Source: an uncultured Collinsella sp.
Lineage (GTDB): Bacteria > Actinomycetota > Coriobacteriia > Coriobacteriales > Coriobacteriaceae
Length of the DNA stretch: 25,873 nucleotides
Direction of reading: 5' to 3'
Assembly (NCBI GenBank): GCA_900549535.1
Contig: UROR01000015.1
Span: 1-25,873 of the forward strand
This document shows positions 1 through 7,953 of this stretch, piece by piece. Both the position numbers and the translations under genes were made by a program. The number at the start of each line of letters is the position of its first letter. Position 1 is the stretch's first letter. Below the pieces are notes generated by a model. It worked only from the letters and a program-made list of their open reading frames with translations. It was not told where the DNA came from and did no database searches.

Positions 1-2654
1 TCGCCTTCAGGCTTCTCCTTGGCGGCCGTCATGCGGGCTACGGCGCAGATGCGGTCGCTGTCGTCGACGGTCATCATCTTGACGCCCTGGGTGGCGCGGC
101 CAGTCTGGCTGATCTCGTCGGTCTTGACGCGAATGACCGTCGCGCCCTCCGTCACGATGAACAGCTCATGCTGCGGGCCCACCGTCTTCATGGCTGCGAG
201 GTTACCCTTGCGCTCGGTCATCTGGATGGTGTAGACACCCTGACCGCCGCGGTTCTGCTCCGGGTAATCCGAGACCGGCGTGCGTTTGCCGTAACCGCGC
301 TCGGTAATGACGAACAGGTCGCCGTTACCGTTGGTAATCTCCATACCAAGAACGCTCACGCCTTCCTTCATGCCAATACCGCGGACGCCGCTGGTATCGC
401 GGCCGGTGGCGCGCACCTGCTCCTCGGAGAACATGATCGCCTTGCCCGCGGTGGTGGCCAGGATAATCTTGTCGCCCTCGCGCACGCGGCGCACGTTCAG
501 CAGCGCGTCGTCGTCACGCAGGTTGATAGCGATCAGGCCGTCGCGACGGCTGCGGTCATACGCGCTCATCACGGTCTTCTTGACCATGCCGCTCTTGGTG
601 GCAAACATCAGATACTCGTCGGCGGGGAACTCGCGGCAGCTGATGACGCTCGCGATCTTCTCGCCCTCCTCGAAGGGCAGCAGGTTGACGATCGCGGTAC
701 CGCGCGCCTGGCGCGTACCCACCGGCAGCTCGTGCACCTTCAGTCGATAGACCTTGCCCTTGCTCGAGAAGAACAGCACGTACTCGTGCGTGGACGCGAT
801 GAACATCTCGTCGATGACATCGTCCTCTTTGAGGTTGACGCCCGACACGCCCTTGCCGCCGCGTTTCTGGGCGCGGTAGGCGGCCACCGGGATGCGCTTG
901 ACATAGCCGGTGTGGGTGATGGTCACGACCATGTCCTCGTCGGCAATGAGGTCCTCGACGTCCAGGTCCTTCTCGACCTGGCTGATCTCGGTGCGGCGCT
1001 TATCGCCAAACTTCTTGGAGATCTCGCGCATCTCTTCCTTAATGACGCCCAGGATCTTCTCCTCGTGCGCCAGCAGGTCCTCGTAGTAGGCGATGGCGCG
1101 GCGCAGGCCGTCCAGCTCTTCCTGAATCTTGTCGCGCTCCAGGCCGGTCAGGCGGCGCAGCTTCATCTCGAGGATGGCCGTGGTCTGCTCGGGCGTAAAG
1201 CCAAAGCGCTCGATCAGGCGGCTGCTGGCCTCGGAGTCGGTCTGCGAGGAACGGATGATGCTGATGACCTCGTCGATATGGTCAAGGGCCATCAGGTAGC
1301 CCTCGAGGATATGCGCGCGGGCCTGGGCCTTCTTAAGGTCGAAGCGGGTGCGTCGGGTGACGACGTCGACCTGGTGGTCGATGTAGTGCTGCAGCATCTC
1401 GCGCAGGCTCAGGCATTTGGGAACGCCGTTGACGAGCGCCAGGTTGTTGGCGCCGAAGGTCGTCTGCAGCGAGGTGTACTTGTACAGGTTGTTGAGCACG
1501 ACCTGCGGGATGACGCCCTTCTTGAGTTCGATGACCAGACGGATACCCTTCTGGTTGGACTCATCGCGCATATCAGAGATGCCCTCGATGCGCTTGTCGT
1601 TGACGAGCTGGGCGATCTTCTCCTGCAGGGTGCCCTTGTTGACCATGTAGGGAATCTCGGTAAAGACCAGGCGGCTGCGGCCGGTCTTGGTGGACTCCAC
1701 GTGAGCCTTGGCGCGCACGGTAATGGAGCCGCGGCCGGTCTCGTAGCTCTGCTTAATGCCGGCGCTGCCCATGATGATGGCGCCGGTGGGGAAGTCCGGA
1801 CCGGGCATGATCTGCATGAGCTCGTCGACAGTGGCGTCGGGATTATCGATCAGGTAGCAGGTTGCCTCGATCGCCTCGGCGAGGTTATGCGGGGCGATGT
1901 TGGTGGCCATGCCGACGGCGATGCCCTGGCTGCCGTTGACCAGCAGGTTGGGGAAGCGCGCAGGCAGCGCCACGGGCTCGGCGAGCGATTCGTCGTAGTT
2001 GGGCTGCCAGTCGACGGTATCCTTCTGCAAGTCACGCAGCAGTTCCATGGCGGGCTTGGCCAGGCGACTCTCGGTGTAACGCATGGCTGCCGCGCCGTCG
2101 CCGTCGATGTTGCCGAAATTGCCGTGACCGTCGATGAGCGGCGTGCGCATGGAGAACCACTGCGCCAGGCGGACCATGGCCTCATAGACCGCGAAGTCGC
2201 CATGCGGGTGGTACTTACCGATAACTTCGCCGACCGTCCAGGCCGACTTCTTATGCGGGCGGTTGGGGTAGATGCCGCTCTCGTTCATGGCGTACAGGAT
2301 GCGGCGGTGCACCGGCTTTAGGCCGTCGCGCACGTCCGGCAGGGCGCGCGCCGTGATGACCGACATCGAGTACTCGATGAACGATTGCTTCATCTCGCGG
2401 CCGAACTCCGAAATCTGGAGCTGACCGCCGTTGATATCCTCGCCGGCCGAGGCGCCACGATCGACTTCGCCAAAGCTCTCCTCGAGCTCACCGTCGTCGT
2501 CCTCTTCCTCGTCATCATCGGCATCGGGGTTATAGGCGTCAGGATCGCCGTCCTCGCCCTGCTCAGCGCGGGCAAGCAGGCGCTTCAGATCGTCGGGCAT
2601 GCCGGCATCGCCGGCCTCATCCATACCCTCGTTATTGTTGATATCGTCTGCCAC
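1..2654 (-). CDS. gyrA: DNA gyrase subunit A (3' end beyond window)
   Basis: GyrA is the DNA-cleaving subunit of gyrase, which introduces negative supercoils ahead of replication and transcription. Reading the minus strand, 884 complete or nearly complete codons are visible. The start is a GTG (2652-2654) preceded by GAGGAGG four bases upstream. The conserved core begins near residue 83 (ISEFGREMKQSFIEYSMSVI). The catalytic Tyr is residue 193 in AAAMRYTE, equivalent to E. coli Tyr122. The GyrA box QKRGGKG is at 596-602 and introduces the C-terminal beta-pinwheel. The reading frame is open to base 1 and already past the usual pinwheel end, so probably only a short tail is missing. Two oddities: the first ~82 residues are an acidic extension with D/E runs absent from E. 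coli GyrA, and residue 154 (E. coli Ser83 position) is Phe. It lies downstream of gyrB on the same strand, 155 bases away. Confidence 0.98.
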   Translation of the reverse strand, partial: MADDINNNEGMDEAGDAGMPDDLKRLLARAEQGEDGDPDAYNPDADDDEEEDDDGELEESFGEVDRGASAGEDINGGQLQISEFGREMKQSFIEYSMSVITARALPDVRDGLKPVHRRILYAMNESGIYPNRPHKKSAWTVGEVIGKYHPHGDFAVYEAMVRLAQWFSMRTPLIDGHGNFGNIDGDGAAAMRYTESRLAKPAMELLRDLQKDTVDWQPNYDESLAEPVALPARFPNLLVNGSQGIAVGMATNIAPHNLAEAIEATCYLIDNPDATVDELMQIMPGPDFPTGAIIMGSAGIKQSYETGRGSITVRAKAHVESTKTGRSRLVFTEIPYMVNKGTLQEKIAQLVNDKRIEGISDMRDESNQKGIRLVIELKKGVIPQVVLNNLYKYTSLQTTFGANNLALVNGVPKCLSLREMLQHYIDHQVDVVTRRTRFDLKKAQARAHILEGYLMALDHIDEVISIIRSSQTDSEASSRLIERFGFTPEQTTAILEMKLRRLTGLERDKIQEELDGLRRAIAYYEDLLAHEEKILGVIKEEMREISKKFGDKRRTEISQVEKDLDVEDLIADEDMVVTITHTGYVKRIPVAAYRAQKRGGKGVSGVNLKEDDVIDEMFIASTHEYVLFFSSKGKVYRLKVHELPVGTRQARGTAIVNLLPFEEGEKIASVISCREFPADEYLMFATKSGMVKKTVMSAYDRSRRDGLIAINLRDDDALLNVRRVREGDKIILATTAGKAIMFSEEQVRATGRDTSGVRGIGMKEGVSVLGMEITNGNGDLFVITERGYGKRTPVSDYPEQNRGGQGVYTIQMTERKGNLAAMKTVGPQHELFIVTEGATVIRVKTDEISQTGRATQGVKMMTVDDSDRICAVARMTAAKEKPEG

Positions 2655-2703
2655 GTTACCTCCTCATGGTTTGCGTGGTCCATTAGTTCCCAACCACGGA
2701 GAC

Positions 2704-2802
2704 GGCTTTTCCAGGTGCCGCAGATTCGCCCGAAAGAGGAGGGAAGCGTACTTGGGTACGCGACCGACGATTGAGGGCGAAGGTGCGGTGGCTGGGAAAG
2801 CC
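2704..2802. repeat. Imperfect 99-bp palindrome between gyrB and gyrA
   Basis: Arms at 2704-2731 and 2775-2802 (28 bases each) are inverted repeats identical at 22 of 28 positions, with three of the six mismatches allowing G-U pairs in one strand's RNA. The spacer contains a perfect 6-bp hairpin, GCGTAC-TTGG-GTACGC (2746-2761). The element starts two bases after... the gyrB stop region (gyrB stop codon at 2810-2812) and ends about 50 bases before the gyrA start. It could be a folded leader or processing site in a gyrB-gyrA transcript, a weak terminator lacking a T-run, or a dispersed REP/MITE-like repeat. No second copy was seen in this window. Confidence 0.7.
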
Positions 2803-2809
2803 GCAGGGA

Positions 2810-4840
2810 TTAGGCGTCTAAGAATCGTGCGTCATGTGCGTGCTTTTCAATGTACTCGCGGCGATAGCCGACCTCGGAACCCATCAGCTCGCGCACGGCG
2901 CGGTCCGCCACCACGGCGTCCTCGATCGACACACGCTGCAGGATGCGGGTCTTGGGGTCCATCGTCGTCGAGGCAAGCTGCTTGGGGTCCATCTCGCCCA
3001 GACCCTTGTAGCGCTGGACGGTATAGCCCTTGCGCTTTTTGGTGATCTTGCCGTCCTTGGCCTTGCTGTCCTCGTCGTTATCGTCGGGGTTCAGGCCCAG
3101 GCTCTGGATGGTGTCGCGCAGGATCTCGTCTTCGGGCTGGCGGCCGTTGGGATACACGTAGTGAATCTTGTTGCGCACCTTAATGCCAAAGATGGGCGGG
3201 CAGGCGACATAGACGTAGCCGGCATCGATCAGCGGACGCATGTACTTGTAGAAGAACGTCAGCAGCAGGATGCGGATATGTGCACCGTCGACGTCTGCAT
3301 CGGTCATGATGATGATCTTGTGGTAGCGCGCCTTGGTGATATCGAAGTCGCCGCCGTCGCCGGCGCTCGTCGTGACGCCACAGCCGATCGCGGTAATCAG
3401 CGACTGGATGGTGTCACTCGAGAACGCGCGATGGTCACCAACGCGTTCGACGTTCAAAATCTTGCCGCGCAGGGGCAGAATCGCCTGGATGTCTCGGCGA
3501 CGGCCGTCCTTGGCCGAACCGCCTGCCGAGTCGCCCTCTACGATGAAGAGCTCGGTCAGCTCGGCATCGCGCACCGAGCAGTCAGCGAGCTTACCGGGCA
3601 GGGACGCCGTCTCGAGCAGGCTCTTGCGACGCGTCGCCTCGCGCGCCTTGCGGGCGGCGTTGCGGGCCTTGCAGGCTTGCTGGGCCTTCTTGACGATCTC
3701 GCGGGCGGGCTTAGGATGCTCCTCGAGGTAGTCGGCGAGACCGTCGGTCACGATCTTGAGCGTCAGCGCGCGCATATAGGAGCTGCCGAGCTTTGCCTTG
3801 GTCTGGCCCTCAAACTGCGGGTCGGGCAGCTTGACCGAGATAACGGCCGAAAGGCCCTCGCGCACATCGTCGCCGGTCAGGTTGGCGTCTTTTTCCTTGA
3901 GCAGGTTCTGCTTGCGCGCGTAATCGTTGATCACGCGGGTGAGCGCGGTGCGGAAGCCCTCAAGATGCATGCCGCCCTCGGGGGTGTAGATGTCGTTGGC
4001 AAACGACATGACGTTCTCGCCGTAACCGCTATTCCACTGCAGGGAAACCTCGACCTCGCCCATCTTGGTCACAGGCGCGTCCGGATCCGATTTGCCCTCG
4101 ATGTAGATGGGCTCCTTAAAGGCCTCGGGGACGTCCTTGCCCTCGTTGAGGAACTTGACGAAGTCGATGATGCCGCCCTCGTAGCAAAACTCCTCCACAT
4201 GGGGAGTCGCCTCGCGCTCGTCGGTCAGCACGATTTTGAGGTTCTTATTGAGGAACGCCGTCTCCTGCAGACGGTTGTGCAGCGTATCGAAATCATAGAT
4301 GCAGGTCTCGAAGATCTCGTCGTCGGGCCAGAAAGTGACGGTGGTGCCCGTCGAATCCGAGGTGCCCACGACTTCCATCTTCTTGACGGTCTTGCCGCGC
4401 GAGAACTCCATCTCGTAGGTGTTGCCATCGCGACGAACCTGAACGACCACGCGCTTGGACAGTGCGTTGACGACGGAGATGCCAACGCCGTGCAGGCCGC
4501 CCGAGACCTTATAGGCCGAGTTATCGAACTTACCGCCGGCGTGCAAGATCGTCATGACGACCTCGAGCGTCGGGATTTTTTTAACAGGGTGCTCGTCGAC
4601 GGGGATGCCGCGCCCGTTGTCGACGACCGTGATGGAGTTGTCGGCGTGGACCGTCACCTGGATCTCGGTGCAGAAACCGGCCATGGCCTCGTCAACGGAG
4701 TTGTCAACGATCTCCCACACCAGGTGATGAAGACCGCTGGCGCTCGTCGAGCCGATATACATGCCCGGGCGCTTACGAACGGCCTCGAGACCTTCGAGAA
4801 TCTTAATCTCGCCGCCATCGTAATCGTTTTCGTTTGCCAC
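2810..4840 (-). CDS. gyrB: DNA gyrase subunit B
   Basis: GyrB is the ATPase subunit of gyrase. The GHKL ATP-binding domain shows Glu43 and Asn47 in EIVDNSVDEAMAGF and the glycine-rich GGLHGVGISVVNALS loop. The TOPRIM domain shows EGDSAGGSA (435-443) and the metal-binding TDADVDG (about 513-519). The C-terminal motif YKGLGEMDPKQLASTTMDP contacts GyrA. The 676-residue length is normal for the short Gram-positive type. An upstream in-frame TTG (4856-4858) exists, but AAGGAGG (4845-4851) lies inside that extension, directly ahead of GTG 4838-4840, so the GTG is preferred. It is followed on the same strand by gyrA and preceded by a terminator, so gyrB probably has its own promoter. Confidence 0.98.
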   Translation of the reverse strand: MANENDYDGGEIKILEGLEAVRKRPGMYIGSTSASGLHHLVWEIVDNSVDEAMAGFCTEIQVTVHADNSITVVDNGRGIPVDEHPVKKIPTLEVVMTILHAGGKFDNSAYKVSGGLHGVGISVVNALSKRVVVQVRRDGNTYEMEFSRGKTVKKMEVVGTSDSTGTTVTFWPDDEIFETCIYDFDTLHNRLQETAFLNKNLKIVLTDEREATPHVEEFCYEGGIIDFVKFLNEGKDVPEAFKEPIYIEGKSDPDAPVTKMGEVEVSLQWNSGYGENVMSFANDIYTPEGGMHLEGFRTALTRVINDYARKQNLLKEKDANLTGDDVREGLSAVISVKLPDPQFEGQTKAKLGSSYMRALTLKIVTDGLADYLEEHPKPAREIVKKAQQACKARNAARKAREATRRKSLLETASLPGKLADCSVRDAELTELFIVEGDSAGGSAKDGRRRDIQAILPLRGKILNVERVGDHRAFSSDTIQSLITAIGCGVTTSAGDGGDFDITKARYHKIIIMTDADVDGAHIRILLLTFFYKYMRPLIDAGYVYVACPPIFGIKVRNKIHYVYPNGRQPEDEILRDTIQSLGLNPDDNDEDSKAKDGKITKKRKGYTVQRYKGLGEMDPKQLASTTMDPKTRILQRVSIEDAVVADRAVRELMGSEVGYRREYIEKHAHDARFLDA

Positions 4841-4863
4841 ACGTCCTCCTTCAGTCAAGAAAA

Positions 4864-4892
4864 TGTGTACAGCCTTACTAGTTTATCGTAAA
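4864..4892 (-). promoter_or_regulatory. Possible gyrB promoter
   Basis: On the minus strand TTTACG (4887-4892) and TACACA (4864-4869) are separated by 17 bases and lie just upstream of gyrB, immediately after the terminator of the preceding gene block. Both hexamers match the consensus only partly, so this is a weak prediction. Confidence 0.3.
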
Positions 4893-4919
4893 AAAATACC
4901 CTCGGGAACGAGGGTATTT
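4888..4919 (-). terminator. Rho-independent terminator after dciA
   Basis: A perfect 11-bp stem (4894-4904 with 4909-4919) closes a four-base loop, and on the minus strand it runs into a tract of seven T residues. It sits 26 bases after the dciA stop and before gyrB, so it ends the dnaA-dnaN-recF-dciA transcript and separates it from gyrB-gyrA. Confidence 0.9.
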
Positions 4920-4945
4920 GGCTCTACAAGGCCACCAGATGCGAT

Positions 4946-5509
4946 TTAAGGCTCTTTTTTGCTTTGCACGCCCTTGGCCCACTCGGCACTAGCTCTCATG
5001 GCGTTCTCGAGGGCCTCGCGCAGTTTTTGGTCTTCGATGGGCGCCACTTGGCACTCAATCTCGGTGCGCTCGGCATCGCTGAGGTCGGCGTGCGGGGCCG
5101 GCGGGCGCTCTGTCGTCGCCGGGCGCAGGCGCTCCTTGGCGGCGGGCGGCGTGTGACCGGGTGCGGTGGTTTTGAACACCAGACCGTCCACATGCGCACC
5201 GGCGCGCTCCATGCGCGCGCGAATGATCTCGCGCAACAGCGTCATTTCCTGCGTCCACGAGGGCGAGTCGAGGTACACCAGCAGCTCATTGGACTCGGGC
5301 AGGTAGCGCAGGCCCGTCACATGGCGCCCCTCACGCGTGCCCGAGCACACCGCATTCCAGGCGCGATAGACCGCACGAGATTCCTCTGCAGCCTCCATCT
5401 GCGCGCGGCGCTCAGGTGTCGCGGCCGCCAGGATGCGCTGACGCTCTGCGTTCAAAAATCCACTGAAGGCAACCGTTTCGCTCTCGCGCTCGTAATTAGC
5501 ACGTCTCAC
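4946..5509 (-). CDS. DUF721 / DciA-family protein
   Basis: This 187-residue protein looks like the DUF721 (DciA) family found next to recF and gyrB in actinobacteria. DciA is the replicative-helicase loader or operator in many bacteria lacking DnaC. The DUF721 core spans roughly residues 45-120 (AVYRAWNAVCSG, then GRHVTGLRYLPESNELLVYL, then SPSWTQEMTLLREIIRARM), which alternates beta strands and an amphipathic helix as in the family. The N-terminus is rich in Arg and Glu and the C-terminal 60 residues look disordered and charged. The start is GTG 5507-5509, inside the end of recF (14-base overlap), suggesting translational coupling. Family assignment rests on the core pattern and position; the helicase-loading role is inferred from the family. 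Confidence 0.8.
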   Translation of the reverse strand: MRRANYERESETVAFSGFLNAERQRILAAATPERRAQMEAAEESRAVYRAWNAVCSGTREGRHVTGLRYLPESNELLVYLDSPSWTQEMTLLREIIRARMERAGAHVDGLVFKTTAPGHTPPAAKERLRPATTERPPAPHADLSDAERTEIECQVAPIEDQKLREALENAMRASAEWAKGVQSKKEP

Positions 5510-6602
5510 CCATGCTCACCACCTTGGCTCGATCAAGCAGGTCATCGGTAAAATACCCCAGGTTGGTCGTGGTTATGACCGTCTGGATATCATCGCCGAT
5601 CAGCCGCAGAAAAGCACCGCGGCGTTCGCCGTCGAGTTCGCTCATCACGTCGTCCAAAAGCAGCAACGGGGCGGTGCCCAGGACATCGCGAGCCACGGCC
5701 ACCTCCGCCACCTTCCAGGCCAGAACCAACGTTCGCTGCTGACCTTGGCTGGCAAATGAACGGGCGGAGCGACCCGCCACGGTAAACTCAATCTCGTCGC
5801 GATGCGGTCCCACCAACGTCACGCCGCGGCGAATTTCCTCGTCGGCGTGCTCATCAAGGGCAGCCAGCATGCGCTCGTACGCCCAGCCCTTCAGCTCTTC
5901 GCGATCCTCGACCTGGGGCAAATCCCCCAGCGTGGACGTATAGGTCACGTTGGCAGCCTCACCGGATGCCACTTGCCCGTAGGCAGTGTGCACATGGCCC
6001 GCCAGCCGGTCGAGCAGGGCCAACCGGTGCACAAGCAGGGCCGAGCCCGCGCGGGCAATCGAATCGTTCCACGCGCCGAGCATCTCGCGACAGCACCAGG
6101 TCTCCTTGAGCAGGGCGTTACGCTGGGTCACGCAGCGTCCATAGGTGCTCGCAAGATCGGCATAACGTGCGCTCAGTTGCATGCCAAAGTCATCGAGGGC
6201 GGCGCGGCGCACACTGGCGCCTCGCTTAACCATGTCCAGATGGTCGGGGCAAAACAGCACGCTCGGCAGAACCCCGCGCACACCGGCGGCAGAGCATCTC
6301 TTGCCGTTGCGGCTAAACGAGCGTTTACCGTCCTCCGCGCTCAATCCCATATCAAGCACGCGGCCGTCGCCCTCGAGCCTCAGCTCGGCCTTGCACGAGC
6401 CCACGCCGTCATGGACGAGCTCGGCTGCGGTCGGATGCCTAAACGAGGCGCCGCTCGTCAGCAGCTGCAGCGCCTCTATGAGATTGGTCTTTCCCGCCGC
6501 GTTGGGTCCCGCAAGTATCGTCACGCCCTCGTCCAGGGCAAGGCGATAGCTATCGAAGCTGCGGTAGTGCGCGACGGAAAGATCGCGGGCGAATATGGTC
6601 AT
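5496..6602 (-). CDS. recF: DNA replication and repair protein RecF
   Basis: RecF is an SMC-like ATPase that, with RecO and RecR, loads RecA at single-strand gaps and stalled forks. The Walker A motif GPNAAGKT is at residues 32-39. The conserved GPHRD is at 265-269, the ABC-type signature SFASQGQQR at 282-290, and the Walker B LLLLDD at 313-318 followed by SELD (321-324). The length of 368 residues is typical. ATG 6600-6602 lies nine bases after the dnaN stop, and the 3' end overlaps dciA by 14 bases, so dnaN, recF and dciA form one operon. Confidence 0.97.
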   Translation of the reverse strand: MTIFARDLSVAHYRSFDSYRLALDEGVTILAGPNAAGKTNLIEALQLLTSGASFRHPTAAELVHDGVGSCKAELRLEGDGRVLDMGLSAEDGKRSFSRNGKRCSAAGVRGVLPSVLFCPDHLDMVKRGASVRRAALDDFGMQLSARYADLASTYGRCVTQRNALLKETWCCREMLGAWNDSIARAGSALLVHRLALLDRLAGHVHTAYGQVASGEAANVTYTSTLGDLPQVEDREELKGWAYERMLAALDEHADEEIRRGVTLVGPHRDEIEFTVAGRSARSFASQGQQRTLVLAWKVAEVAVARDVLGTAPLLLLDDVMSELDGERRGAFLRLIGDDIQTVITTTNLGYFTDDLLDRAKVVSMGETC

Positions 6603-6611
6603 GGCGCAGCG

Positions 6612-7715
6612 CTAGATGCGAACCGGCATGACCAGGTACAGGTAGTTGATCTTGTCGTAGGACTTGAAGATGCCCGCCTGCGAGTAGCTCTTGAGCTCCA
6701 GCGTGATCTCCTTCTCCTTGGACAGGGCATTGAGGCAGCCGAAGATGTAGTGGTAGTTGAAGGCGATGGTACCCGACTCGCCCTCGGCCTCGACATCGAT
6801 CGTCTCCTGCGCAAGGTCCTGGTCATTGGAAATGGAGGACAGGCCCATCTGCCCGTTCTCGACATCGATCTCGAACTTGACGGCGGGGTTGGCGCTCGCG
6901 ATAACGGCCACGCGCTTGAGAGCGGCGTTAAAGGCTGCGACGTCGATCTTGACGCTCGTCACGCACGAATCGGGGATGAGCTGCTTGTAGTTGGGGTACA
7001 CGCCCTCGATTCGACGCGACACGTAGGTGGTGTTGCCGGCCTCAAAGACGACCTGGGTGTCGGTAGCCCCGATCATGATGGTCGCCTGGCTGGCCATGAT
7101 GTTCAGTGCGTCGTTAAAGGCGTCAGCCGGAACGTTGAGCTCAAAGGAGCCCTCGAGGGTCGAGGTCTCGACCTGCGTATCGCACACGGCCAAGCGGAAG
7201 GAATCGGTCGCCACCAGGCGCACGGTGTTGTTCTCGACCTTCATGTGCACGCCGCCCAGGATGGGGCGGGCCTTGTCGGTCGAGGTGACGCGCCACACGC
7301 GGCCGACCATCTCGGACAAGATATCGGTCGGCAGCTCCACGGCACTCTCGATGGCATAGGCCGGAAACTCGGGGAAGTCATTGGCATCGAGCGTGTTCAG
7401 GCGGAACGAGCTCTTCTCGCAACCAATCAGCACCTGGCGCTCGGACAGCTCAAAGGTGACCGGGGCATCGGGGAGAGTCTTGGTGATATTGGAGAGCATC
7501 TTACAGGGGATAACCATCTCGCCCTCTTCTTCGACATGCGCCGCGATGCGATGACGGATCGAGATGGTGTAGTTAGAGGTCTGGAATTCCAAGATGCCGT
7601 CTTGCGCCTTGACGAGCACGCCCGACAGGATGGGAAGGGTGGATGCCGAAGCGACACCCTTCATAACGACGCCGATGGCTTGTGTAAGCGAGCTCTGGCT
7701 GACGGTGAACTTCAT
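6612..7715 (-). CDS. dnaN: DNA polymerase III beta subunit (sliding clamp)
   Basis: The beta clamp encircles DNA and tethers DNA polymerase III and repair enzymes. The sequence begins MKFTVSQSSLTQAI, carries the three clamp-fold repeats over 367 residues (normal length), and ends in the family's characteristic C-terminus NYLYLVMPVRI. ATG 7713-7715 is preceded on the minus strand by GAAAGG at about eight bases. It is the first gene after the A+T-rich half of the origin and is followed by recF after nine bases. Confidence 0.98.
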   Translation of the reverse strand: MKFTVSQSSLTQAIGVVMKGVASASTLPILSGVLVKAQDGILEFQTSNYTISIRHRIAAHVEEEGEMVIPCKMLSNITKTLPDAPVTFELSERQVLIGCEKSSFRLNTLDANDFPEFPAYAIESAVELPTDILSEMVGRVWRVTSTDKARPILGGVHMKVENNTVRLVATDSFRLAVCDTQVETSTLEGSFELNVPADAFNDALNIMASQATIMIGATDTQVVFEAGNTTYVSRRIEGVYPNYKQLIPDSCVTSVKIDVAAFNAALKRVAVIASANPAVKFEIDVENGQMGLSSISNDQDLAQETIDVEAEGESGTIAFNYHYIFGCLNALSKEKEITLELKSYSQAGIFKSYDKINYLYLVMPVRI

Positions 7716-7747
7716 CTTTTAATACCTTTCTTTAGATATAAATATCT

Positions 7748-7762
7748 TAATAATAGTAATAG
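7748..7762 (+). promoter_or_regulatory. DnaA-trio run beside the unwinding element
   Basis: The plus strand reads TAA TAA TAG TAA TAG. Read 3' to 5' from the box side toward the A+T-rich tract, this is GAT-AAT-GAT-AAT-AAT, the 3'-(G/A)A(T/C)-5' DnaA-trio pattern that guides DnaA onto single strands during opening. A candidate DnaA box begins ten bases away. Confidence 0.7.
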
Positions 7763-7928
7763 CACTGACGAAACTGTTGATTACTCCCAAAGACGCAGGT
7801 CAGACCCAGAAAGAAAATCGACAGCAACCTGTGTGCAACGGGGGTGGTTTTCCACGTTCAAAACCTGCGCAAAACTTTTCATCACCGCGGGTTGGGTTTT
7901 AGACACCTTATGCCCGTGGTTTTGACAA

Positions 7929-7940
7929 GTTTTCAACAGG
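7929..7940 (-). promoter_or_regulatory. DnaA box, lineage-type (copy in dnaA-dnaN gap)
   Basis: The plus strand reads GTTTTCAACAGG, the exact reverse complement of the 12-mer at 11129-11140 and 11182-11193. The core TTTTCAACA differs from the classical TTATCCACA at two positions. It lies 14 bases beyond the dnaA stop. Confidence 0.65.
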
Positions 7941-7953
7941 TGTCTCTATTTCC

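Larger units (their letters stand above)
7716..7953. other. oriC: oriC, dnaA-dnaN half (unwinding region)
   Basis: This gap between dnaN and dnaA holds, going away from dnaN, an A+T-rich tract with the interrupted palindrome AGATAT-AA-ATATCT (7734-7747), five TAA/TAG triplets (7748-7762), a degenerate box ACTGTTGATTAC (7773-7784), GTTTTCCACG (7847-7856) and an exact lineage-type DnaA box at 7929-7940. The order of A+T-rich element, trios and boxes matches the basal unwinding system defined in Bacillus subtilis. The two arms of the window also switch coding strand around this area, as expected at a bidirectional origin. Confidence 0.8.

Noticed and set aside
168..2321. 717-codon open frame on the plus strand opposite gyrA
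   Set aside because: It is antisense to an unambiguous gyrA, has no ribosome-binding site or recognisable domain, and its composition (Val/Leu/Ala/Asp/His-rich) is the usual mirror of high-G+C coding DNA.
3460..3475. GyrB Arg at the E. coli Lys447 quinolone-associated position (ILPLRGKIL)
   Set aside because: Arg is usual at this place in Gram-positive GyrB, so it is not evidence of acquired resistance.
2834..4891. 685-codon plus-strand frame opposite gyrB
   Set aside because: Antisense shadow of gyrB with no motifs; caused by third-position G+C bias.
5802..7925. 707-codon plus-strand frame opposite recF and dnaN
   Set aside because: It crosses two well-supported genes and the origin gap, with no domain or start signal.
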